DNA of 64,000 bases from Anisus vortex (Eukaryota; Mollusca; Gastropoda; Planorbidae). Positions 34,901 to 46,900 of this stretch are shown one piece after another. Where the stretch lies: assembly GCA_949126835.1 (NCBI GenBank), contig OX421498.1, positions 37,625,118 through 37,689,117 of the forward strand, in the 5' to 3' direction. The position numbers and the translations under genes are program-made. The notes beneath the pieces were generated by a model that was not told the DNA's origin, made no database searches, and saw only the letters and a program-made list of their open reading frames with translations. Within the stretch, counting starts at the first letter, position 1, and each line of letters begins with the position of its first letter.

Positions 34901-37900
34901 CATCCTTTTTATTTGTATTTATATCAAATATGAAATTTTATTACCAAACTTTCAAATTTATGGTAACTATTTTGTAATCATTATCATTTGGTTAACTGAG
35001 GTTTACTTTAATTTATTGAAATTTATTGCTCGTTTTTCTAAGGTAAGGATTGACCAATTAAGCGGAATTGATACGTAGTAATCATACCTACTGGGTAGTT
35101 AATGTAATGTTTTAAGAAATGTGCATATAATTTTTTAGTCATATCATATTTAAATAATTTTTAACTACTTTTTACAGTTTGGTCATTATAAAGTTATAAG
35201 TTGTAGATTATTTAGTCTTTTTAAAAAAAAAAGGAACATAGCCTAATATTAGAAGTGTTAGCGTAAATAATATGGGCTAATTATCTCCCTGTAATTAAAA
35301 CAAAGTTTTTAAATTTGATTCAATAGTGACGCCAAACAAGTTAGAGTCTATGTTTTGCAATATAAGAAATAATTATTGACTTTTTTTTCCTTAATATATA
35401 AATCCAGCATTAAGGTATTCATTACAAGATTTAATAATCAGAGGTATAACATTAATTTACGTTAAACAGTCGTAAATAAACATTTCCTGCATTAATTATT
35501 TGTCCATTAATTTGAAAGTCTTGTTTTGTTTAGAAAACTCCGCTTCGAATGCTTCAATGTACTTCTGAAAAAGCCCAACTATCTATCTTAATAATAATAT
35601 ATGCCTTTATAAAAGGGCTTACATATTCGTGATTCATCGGCTTCAACAGTCAGATTTCCTCATTAAGAACTGGAAAATGTTGTGTGTTTTTTTCATCAAT
35701 AAAAAACAACTCTTGTAGGTCTCTCGTGCCATTAAAAATCGCTATGCGTGGCGCGTTTGGCACGCGTGCCTTAGGTTGCCGACCCCTGCCATAGACACTT
35801 GAAATGTAATTACAGGTCAGTGTTTAGGAATTATAAGTTTATAGATAAGTGAAAGTGAAAGCATATAACAAAGGCAGGCGCTTTTTTTTGCACCAAAAAT
35901 ATTATTTTATCTAGCGGCTAGCTTATTCTTTTTAGAAATAAGTGAGGAGAGAATTGTGTTTTCTTACTGTGATGGCACTAAAAATAGTTTTGTTTTCTTA
36001 CTGTGATGGCACTAAAAATAGTTTTGTTTTCTTACTGTGTTGGAACTAAAAATAGTTTTGTTTTCTTACTGTGATGGCACTAAAAATAGTTTTGTTTTCT
36101 TACTGTGTTGGAACTAAAAATAGTTTTGTTTTCTTACTGTGTTGGAACTAAAAATAGTTTTGTTTTCTTACTGTGATGGCACTAAAAATAGTTTTGTTTT
36201 CTTACTGTGATGGCACTAAAAATAGTTTTGTTTTCTTACTGTGATGGCACTAAAAATAGTTTTGTTTTCTTACTGTGATGGCACTAAAAATAGTTTTGTT
36301 TTCTTGCTGTGATGGCACTAAAAATAGTTTTGTTTTCTTACTGTGATGGCACTAAAAATAGTTTTGTTTTCTTACTGTGATGGCACTAAAAATAGTTTTG
36401 TTTTCTTACTGTGATGGCACTAAAAATAGTTTTGTTTTCTTACTGTGATGGCACTAAAAATAGTTTTGTTTTCTTACTGTGATGGCACTAAAAATAGTTT
36501 TAATTTCTTACTGTGATGGCACTAAAAATAGTTTGGTTTTCTTGCTGTGATGGCACTAAAAATAGTTTTGTTTTCTTGCTGTGATGGCACTAAAAATAGT
36601 TTGGTTTTCTTGCTGTGATGGCACTAAAAATAGTTTGGTTTTCTTGCTGTGATGGCACTAAAAATAGTTTTGTTTTCTTGCTGTGATGGCACTAAAAATA
36701 GTTTTGTTTTCTTGCTGTGATGGCACTAAAAATAGTTTTGTTTTCTTGCTGTGATGGCACTAAAAATAGTTTTGTTTTCTTGCTGTGATGGCACTAAAAA
36801 TAGTTTTGTTTTCTTGCTGTGATGGCACTAAAAATAGTTTTGTTTTCTTGCTGTGATGGCACTAAAAATAGTTTTTTCTTACTGTGATGGCACTAAAAAT
36901 AGTTTTGTCTTACTGTGATGGCACTAAAAATAGTTTTTTCTTACTGTGATGGCACTAAAAATAGTTTTTTCTTACTGTGATGGCACTAAAAATAGTTTTT
37001 TCTTACTGTGATGGCACTAAAAATAGTTTTGTTTTCTTGCTGTGGTTGATGGCACTAAAAATAGTTTTTTCTTACTGTGATGGCACTAAAAATAGTTTTT
37101 TCTTACTGTGATGGCACTAAAAATAGTTTTTTCTTACTGTGATGGCACTAAAAATAGTTTTGTTTTCTTGCTGTGGGTGTTGGCACTAAAAATAGTTTTG
37201 TTTTCTTGCTGTGGGTGATGGCACTAAAAATAGTTTTGTTTTCTTGCTGTGGGTGATGGCACTAAAAATAGTTTTGTTTTCTTGCTGTGGGTGATGGCAC
37301 TAAAAATAGTTTTGTTTTCTTGCTGTGGGTGATGGCACTAAAAATAGTTTTGTTTTCTTGCTGTGGGTGATGGCACTAAAAATAGTTTTGTTTTCTTGCT
37401 GTGGGTGATGGCACTAAAAATAGTTTTGTTTTCTTGCTGTGGGTGATGGCACTAAAAATAGTTTTGTTTTCTTGCTGTGGGTGATGGCACTAAAAATAGT
37501 TTTGTTTTCTTGCTGTGGGTGATGGCACTAAAAATAGTTTTGTTTTCTTGCTGTGGGTGATGGCACTAAAAATAGTTTTGTTTTCTTGCTGTGGGTGATG
37601 GCACTAAAAATAGTTTTGTTTTCTTGCTGTGGGTGATGGCACTAAAAATAGTTTTGTTTTCTTGCTGTGGGTGATGGCACTAAAAATAGTTTTGTTTTCT
37701 TGCTGTGGGTGATGGCACTAAAAATAGTTTTGTTTTCTTGCTGTGGGTGATGGCACTAAAAATAGTTTGGTTTTCTTGCTGTGGGTGATGGCACTAAAAA
37801 TAGTTTTGTTTTCTTGCTGTGGGTGATGGCACTAAAAATAGTTTGGTTTTCTTACTGTGATGGCACTAAAAATAGTTTTGTTTTCTTGCTGTGGGTGATG

Positions 37901-40900
37901 GCACTAAAAATAGTTTGGTTTTCTTACTGTGATGGCACTAAAAATAGTTGTGTTTTCTTGCTGTGGTTGATGGCACTAAAAATAGTTTTGTTTTCTTGCT
38001 GTGGGTGATGGCACTAAAAATAGTTTGGTTTTCTTACTGTGATGGCACTAAAAATAGTTTTGTTTTCTTGCTGTGGGTGATGGCACTAAAAATAGTTTGG
38101 TTTTCTTACTGTGGGTGATGGCAATAAAAATAGTTTTGTTTTCTTGCTGTGGGTGATGGCACTAAAAATAGTTTTGTTTTCTTGCTGTGGGTGATGGCAC
38201 TAAAAATAGTTTTGTTTTCTTGCTGTGGGTGATGGCACTAAAAATAGTTTTGTTTTCTTGCTGTGGGTGATGGCACTAAAAATAGTTTTGTTTTCTTGCT
38301 GTGGGTGATGGCACTAAAAATAGTTTTGTTTTCTTGCTGTGGGTGATGGCACTAAAAATAGTTTTGTTTTCTTGCTGTGGGTGATGGCACTAAAAATAGT
38401 TTTGTTTTCTTGCTGTGGGTGATGGCACTAAAAATAGTTTTGTTTTCTTGCTGTGGGTGATGGCACTAAAAATAGTTTTGTTTTCTTGCTGTGGGTGATG
38501 GCACTAAAAATAGTTTTGTTTTCTTGCTGTGGGTGATGGCACTAAAAATAGTTTCTTTTTCTTGCTGTGGGTGATGGCACTAAAAATAGTTTTGTTTTCT
38601 TGCTGTGGGTGATGGCACTAAAAATAGTTTGGTTTTCTTACTGTGATGGCACTAAAAATAGTTTTGTTTTCTTGCTGTGGGTGATGGCACTAAAAATAGT
38701 TTGGTTTTCTTACTGTGATGGCACTAAAAATAGTTGTGTTTTCTTGCTGTGGGTGATGGCACTAAAAATAGTTTTGTTTTCTTGCTGTGGGTGATGGCAC
38801 TAAAAATAGTTTTGTTTTCTTGCTGTGGGTGATGGCACTAAAAATAGTTTTGTTTTCTTGCTGTGGGTGATGGCACTAAAAATAGTTTGGTTTTCTTACT
38901 GTGATGGCACTAAAAATAGTTTTGTTTTCTTGCTGTGGGTGATGGCACTAAAAATAGTTTGGTTTTCTTACTGTGATGGCACTAAAAATAGTTGTGTTTT
39001 CTTGCTGTGGTTGATGGCACTAAAAATAGTTTTGTTTTCTTGCTGTGGGTGATGGCACTAAAAATAGTTTGGTTTTCTTACTGTGATGGCACTAAAAATA
39101 GTTTTGTTTTCTTGCTGTGGGTGATGGCACTAAAAATAGTTTGGTTTTCTTACTGTGGGTGATGGCAATAAAAATAGTTTTGTTTTCTTGCTGTGGGTGA
39201 TGGCACTAAAAATAGTATTGTTTTCTTGCTGTGGGTGATGGCACTAAAAATAGTTTTGTTTTCTTGCTGTGGGTGATGGCACTAAAAATAGTTTTGTTTT
39301 CTTGCTGTGGGTGATGGCACTAAAAATAGTTTTGTTTTCTTGCTGTGGGTGATGGCACTAAAAATAGTTTTGTTTTCTTGCTGTGGGTGATGGCACTAAA
39401 AATAGTTTTGTTTTCTTGCTGTGGGTGATGGCACTAAAAATAGTTTTGTTTTCTTGCTGTGGGTGATGGCACTAAAAATAGTTTTGTTTTCTTGCTGTGG
39501 GTGATGGCACTAAAAATAGTTTCTTTTTCTTGCTGTGGGTGATGGCACTAAAAATACATTTGTTTTCTTGCTGTGGGTGATGGCACTAAAAATAGTTTGG
39601 TTTTCTTACTGTGATGGCACTAAAAATAGTTGTGTTTTCTTGCTGTGGTTGATGGCACTAAAAATAGTTTTGTTTTCTTGCTGTGGGTGATGGCACTAAA
39701 AATAGTTTGGTTTTCTTACTGTGATGGCACTAAAAATAGTTTTGTTTTCTTGCTGTGGGTGATGGCACTAAAAATAGTTTGGTTTTCTTACTGTGATGGC
39801 ACTAAAAATAGTTTTGTTTTCTTGCTGTGGGTGATGGCACTAAAAATAGTTTGGTTTTCTTACTGTGATGGCACTAAAAATAGTTTGGTTTTCTTACTGT
39901 GGGTGATGGCACTAAAAATAGTTTTTTCTTACTGTGATGGCACTAAAAATAGTTTTTTTCTTACTGTGATGGCACTAAAAATAGTTTTTTCTTACTGTGA
40001 TGGCACTAAAAATAGTTTTTTCTTACTGTGATGGCACTAAAAATAGTTTTTTCTTACTGTGATGGCACTAAAAATAGTTTTTTCTTACTGTGATGGCACT
40101 AAAAATAGTTTTTTCTTACTGTGATGGCACTAAAAATAGTTTTTTCTTACTGTGATGGCACTAAAAATAGTTTTTTCTTACTGTGATGGCACTAAAAATA
40201 GTTTTTTCTTACTGTGATGGCACTAAAAATAGTTTTTTCTTACTGTGATGGCACTAAAAATAGTTTTTTCTTACTGTGATGGCACTAAAAATAGTTTTTT
40301 CTTACTGTGATGGCACTAAAAATAGTTTTTTCTTACTGTGATGGCACTAAAAATAGTTTTTTCTTACTGTGATGGCACTAAAAATAGTTTTTTCTTACTG
40401 TGATGGCACTAAAAATAGTTTTTTCTTACTGTGATGGCACTAAAAATAGTTTTTTCTTACTGTGATGGCACTAAAAATAGTTTTTTCTTACTGTGATGGC
40501 ACTAAAAATAGTTTTTTCTTACTGTGATGGCACTAAAAATAGTTTTTTCTTACTGTGATGGCACTAAAAATAGTTTTTTCTTACTGTGATGGCACTAAAA
40601 ATAGTTTTTTCTTACTGTGATGGCACTAAAAATAGTTATTTCTTACTGTGATGGCACTAAAAATAGTTTTTTCTTACTGTGATGGCACTAAAAATAGTTT
40701 TTTCTTACTGTGATGGCACTAAAAATAGTTTTTTCTTACTGTGATGGCACTAAAAATAGTTTTTTCTTACTGTGATGGCACTAAAAATAGTTTTTTCTTA
40801 CTGTGATGGCACTAAAAATAGTTTTTTCTTACTGTGATGGCACTAAAAATAGTTTTTTCTTACTGTGATGGCACTAAAAATAGTTTTTTCTTACTGTGAT

Positions 40901-43900
40901 GGCACTAAAAATAGTTTTTTCTTACTGTGATGGCACTAAAAATAGTTTTTTCTTACTGTGATGGCACTAAAAATAGTTTTTTCTTACTGTGATGGCACTA
41001 AAAATAGTTTTTTCTTACTGTGATGGCACTAAAAATAGTTTTTTCTTACTGTGATGGCACTAAAAATAGTTTTTTCTTACTGTGATGGCACTAAAAATAG
41101 TTTTTTCTTACTGTGATGGCACTAAAAATAGTTTTTTCTTACTGTGATGGCACTAAAAATAGTTTTTTCTTACTGTGATGGCACTAAAAATAGTTTTTTC
41201 TTACTGTGATGGCACTAAAAATAGTTTTTTCTTACTGTGATGGCACTAAAAATAGTTTTTTCTTACTGTGATGGCACTAAAAATAGTTTTTTCTTACTGT
41301 GATGGCACTAAAAATAGTTTTTTCTTACTGTGATGGCACTAAAAATAGTTTTTTCTTACTGTGATGGCACTAAAAATAGTTTTTTCTTACTGTGATGGCA
41401 CTAAAAATAGTTTTTTCTTACTGTGATGGCACTAAAAATAGTTTTTTCTTACTGTGATGGCACTAAAAATAGTTTTTTCTTACTGTGATGGCACTAAAAA
41501 TAGTTTTTTCTTACTGTGATGGCACTAAAAATAGTTTTTTCTTACTGTGATGGCACTAAAAATAGTTTTTTCTTACTGTGATGGCACTAAAAATAGTTTT
41601 TTCTTACTGTGATGGCACTAAAAATAGTTTTTTCTTACTGTGATGGCACTAAAAATAGTTTTTTCTTACTGTGATGGCACTAAAAATAGTTTTTTCTTAC
41701 TGTGATGGCACTAAAAATAGTTTTTTCTTACTGTGATGGCACTAAAAATAGTTTTTTCTTACTGTGATGGCACTAAAAATAGTTTTTTCTTACTGTGATG
41801 GCACTAAAAATAGTTTTTTCTTACTGTGATGGCACTAAAAATAGTTTTTTCTTACTGTGATGGCACTAAAAATAGTTTTTTCTTACTGTGATGGCACTAA
41901 AAATAGTTTTTTCTTACTGTGATGGCACTAAAAATCGTTTTTTCTTACTGTGATGGCACTAAAAATAGTTTTTTCTTACTGTGATGGCACTAAAAATAGT
42001 TTTTTCTTACTGTGATGGCACTAAAAATAGTTTTTTCTTACTGTGATGGCACTAAAAATAGTTTTTTCTTACTGTGATGGCACTAAAAATAGTTTTTTCT
42101 TACTGTGATGGCACTAAAAATAGTTTTTTCTTACTGTGATGGCACTAAAAATAGTTTTTTCTTACTGTGATGGCACTAAAAATAGTTTTTTTCTTACTGT
42201 GATGGCACTAAAAATAGTTTTTTCTTACTGTGATGGCACTAAAAATAGTTTTTTCTTACTGTGATGGCACTAAAAATAGTTTTTTCTTACTGTGATGGCA
42301 CTAAAAATAGTTTTTTCTTACTGTGATGGCACTAAAAATAGTTTTTTCTTACTGTGATGGCACTAAAAATAGTTTTTTCTTACTGTGATGGCACTAAAAA
42401 TAGTTTTTTCTTACTGTGATGGCACTAAAAATAGTTTTTTCTTACTGTGATGGCACTAAAAATAGTTTTTTCTTACTGTGATGGCACTAAAAATAGTTTT
42501 TTCTTACTGTGATGGCACTAAAAATAGTTTTTTCTTACTGTGATGGCACTAAAAATAGTTTTTTCTTACTGTGATGGCACTAAAAATAGTTTTTTCTTAC
42601 TGTGATGGCACTAAAAATAGTTTTTTCTTACTGTGATGGCACTAAAAATAGTTTTTTCTTACTGTGATGGCACTAAAAATAGTTTTTTCTTACTGTGATG
42701 GCACTAAAAATAGTTTTTTCTTACTGTGATGGCACTAAAAATAGTTTTTTCTTACTGTGATGGCACTAAAAATAGTTTTTTCTTACTGTGATGGCACTAA
42801 AAATAGTTTTTTCTTACTGTGATGGCACTAAAAATAGTTTTTTCTTACTGTGATGGCACTAAAAATAGTTTTTTCTTACTGTGATGGCACTAAAAATAGT
42901 TTTGTTTTCTTACTGTGATGGCACTAAAAATAGTTGTGTTTTCTTGCTGTGGTTGATGGCACTAAAAATAGTTGTGTTTTCTTACTGTGATGGCACTAAA
43001 AATAGTTTTGTTTTCTTACTGTGATGGCACTAAAAATAGTTTTGTTTTCTTACTGTGATGGCACTAAAAATAGTTGTGTTTTCTTACTGTGATGGCACTA
43101 AAAATAGTTTTGTTTTCTTGCTGTGGTCGGCAACCTTTTGATGATAGTGTGCCAGAGTAGCTTTTCTAACTCTTTCACAGTGTGCCAACAACCATAATGT
43201 CATACTGCTATTTTCTTGTAGAAGACTAGTTTTTTAGTTTCTTCTTAGTCTTGCGTTTCTTAAATGATGTCAAGTGATTGTCTTTTCGGACTTGTTCGTG
43301 TAATCCGTTCCATGCACGAGTGCAACTGAGATCTAGGAAGACTATGTATATGAATGTATGTGCCAAAAAAAATGATTTTGAGAAAACTACAGTAAAAAAA
43401 AAAAAAAATACCGCTCTACAGATAAAATAATTTGGTTTTAAATTGAAATGGAATGAATGAGACTCGAGGAATACTTCCTATGAACATCATGACAAGCGGG
43501 ATGAAAAAAATGTAACTTAATGTCTCAGAATCTGTAATACGATCTCCCTAATGAACTGATCAAAACGTCCCGCGGAGTGAACAACCTCTACAAATATGAT
43601 AATGAAACATAATTAAACATAATTGCGTAATATTTAAGATGTATCGTTATTTATATTATCGGTTCCATGCAGTGGCGTAGCTAGGGGAGGGGTAGGAGTG
43701 GGGGTGTCCAAATTCAAAAGTCCCCCCCCCCGGGCCCCTACTATAGGGGGGCCCCCAAAGGAGTGTATTTTGTTCTTTTTCTTATGTCATAATGTCGAAT
43801 GTCAAAATGCAGGGGCCCCTAAAGAGGCCAAGCCCCCCCTGGCCCCCAAATCCATAGCAACGGCACTGGTTCCATGGTTCATACGGATTGCTCGAGTTTG

Positions 43901-46900
43901 GGAAAGTCTACTTGATTTTTGAAATTGGGGAAAATGTGTGTGAATTTTGCTATGATGGATGCAAAAGCGCGAAAATTATTTTCTTCTAAGTCTAAGTCAA
44001 TTATTTTTTTTATTAAAGTTACCAGAACCTTTGGACCACCTATATGCACTAAAAGGCACTAAGATATTTCACAGCTATCGGTGCTGGTATAAATTGGTTT
44101 CTGAACTTTGAGTAAAATTTGTTACAAAAATTGTGTGAATTTTACAATGATTTTAGAGTAAGACCCATGAGCTCGTAACACAAGTCCAATATCAAGAATC
44201 TATTCATGGACCACATGATAAATTCTGTTTCCTGTTCTGTGTAAATAGTCGGACTCTTCCCTTTACTGATGTCTCGTCTGCTCGTAGTTCAGAGAAAGTA
44301 AAGTAGTTAGTAATCCCGTCGGAACAATTGGATCTATAGGGCCGGTGAAGCAGCGTTCACCAGTCCACGGCATGCTATGGGATTGTGCGGCCAGCACAAT
44401 GCCCAGCAGCTTTTCAGCCCCAACTAAATTCAGGTACCCAGTCAATCCTTCACCAGTTTTCGAACCCATGACCTTTGGTACGCCAGCTTTTTACACTGCC
44501 GCTCGGCAAAGAAAGGACCCTAAAAACTATGTTGCGCTCTTTCCATGCGTATAATATTCTAAATAATCTCAGTAGTCCTGAAATAGGACTTGACATCAAG
44601 GCCCTACTAAGAACTGGGCCACGTCTATAAACTCGGTACCGGTGTACACTCACTGTGTAAATTAAAACCTCTACGGAATTCACCATAGGAAAGATATCTG
44701 AACGACCTTTACGGTAGACAGTGGAAAGCCAATCATCGGCGTGAAAAATTGGACGATAGAAGGTTTCGCCTTCTGGTCACGTACGAGCCATAAGTGCATT
44801 CTTGAGCTTTAGTTTCGAAGTTTAATATCTTCACGTAGCACCGACCATAGTAGGGTTTGGTGTATCATTCGCTTCTTCACAATCTTTGGCTTGATTTCTG
44901 CTTTAAGTTTTCATTGTTTGGCTTAATCTCATTAAGTCACGTGTGTGTGCGCGCATTGTAAAAGAGTTTTTTCTACTTTGTCCCGATGTAGTAATACGCT
45001 TCTTTTTTTTATTGTATTAATATACTGATGCTTTTTTATGTGCGTGTTTACTTGCGTGTTTGTGGTATTTCTCTCAAGTTTAACGTTTAATCACGTGTTA
45101 CACGGTGACAGATGTTATTAAAGAAGATGTCTGTGTTTGTTTATGTTTTGTCTGTGCCCCGAGCATGTATTATCAGTGTGTTGGTATATAATATAAAATA
45201 AAGAAATAGCTTGGATTACGTTCAGACGAGATCAATGTTCTTTGTTTTTTTCTTCTTCCTATTCCCGCGTCATACAACCCAGTGTTACAGTTGAGAAATA
45301 CCGTATTGAGGGAATCGAAAAGGAAGCTTCCCGTTGATGGAATAGTTTTGCACTGCTCCATAACGGTATTTTTTTTTCTCTACGGAAATTCTGAACTCTT
45401 CAGAAATTGTCTAAAGACATATGCAACAATAGAATAGAGGTTTCTAAAAAGTATTTAATACGGCATTTTGGATCATACATAAACTTTCTTTGACTTCTGC
45501 TCGTCTTTGAAAACGTATTCTCACGGAAATTAACACCATTCGGAAAGTTTCAATTATTCAAAAGACGTCAGGATTCAGACATTTAAAAAAAAAACGTGTG
45601 TGAATATTTGATATATACTTTGCTTGGAACGTGAAATACTTTGACAGTGGCGAGTCTACCGGTGGGCTGCTTGTTCATGGGAGAAATTAATTCGTCTCCG
45701 TGCGGTTTTATCATATCCCTGTCGACATGGCAACTGCCACAATGACGTCATACACAGCAGAAGATTATCATTACTCCATCCTTCTGTCACCGTCTAGGTA
45801 ATGACCTTTAAAGAGCAATCGGCAATAATTGTGTCTGTTCTAACTGTGACCGGTCTCCAGTGACCCAAAAAAGCATTGGGCAATAATTGCATACAAATTT
45901 TAATTTTTATTTTCCTTTAAGCAAATGTTGCTAGATATTTTATACTTCCCAATGCCAAGAACTCTGACTATGGTATTAGATCATAACATAATTTCTTTAT
46001 ATTTTATACTTCCCAATGCCAAGAACTCTGACTATGGTATTAGATCATAACATAATTTCTTTATATTTTATACTTCCCAATGCCAAGAACTCTGACTATG
46101 GTATTAGATCATAACATAATTTCTTTATATTTTATGCTTCCCAATGCCAAGAATGGCCCAAGAACTCTGGCTATGGTATTAGATCATAACATAATTTCTT
46201 TATATTTTATGCTTCCACTTACCGCAAAAACCCTGACAATATCATTAGGTTATTTAAGAAGGGGAAATAATTTTCTGAATGATTTTAAGAAACTAACAGG
46301 TGTTAACATTGCATATTGAATGGCCTACTTTTAAAAAAAAAAGCATTTATATTCTTCCCATACCCATAGAAAGAAGAGGCAATATTTTTTTACAATTATT
46401 CTCCTAATATCTTTAGTTTATTTTTTTAAAATACCTTTTTTTGTGTCACATCTACTAGCTGCATTGACACTGTCACATATACTAGCTCCATTGACACTGT
46501 CACATCTACTAGCTGCATTGACACTGTCACATCTACTAGCTGCATTGACACTGTCACATCTACTAGCTGCATTGACACTGTCACATCTACTAGCTGCATT
46601 GACACTGTCACATCTACTAGCTACATTGACACTGTCACATCTACTAGCTGCATTGACACTGAAACATCTATTAGCTGCATTGACACTGACACATCTACTA
46701 GCTGTATTGACACAGTCACATCTATTAGCTGCATTGACACTGTCACATCTACTAGCTGCATTGACACTATCACATCTTTTAGCTGCATTGACACTGTCAC
46801 ATCTATTATCTGCATTGACACAGTCACATCTACTAGCTGCATTGACACTGTCACATCTACTAGCTGCATTGACACTGTCACATCTATTAGATGCATTGAT

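Noticed and set aside
37781..40031. Repeated 75-133-codon frames with [13 protein letters not shown] units
   Set aside because: Artefacts of the intronic satellite; mixed 34/38-bp units accidentally restore frame.
35955..43124. CRISPR-like array
   Set aside because: The units are contiguous tandem copies without unique spacers, in an animal intron.
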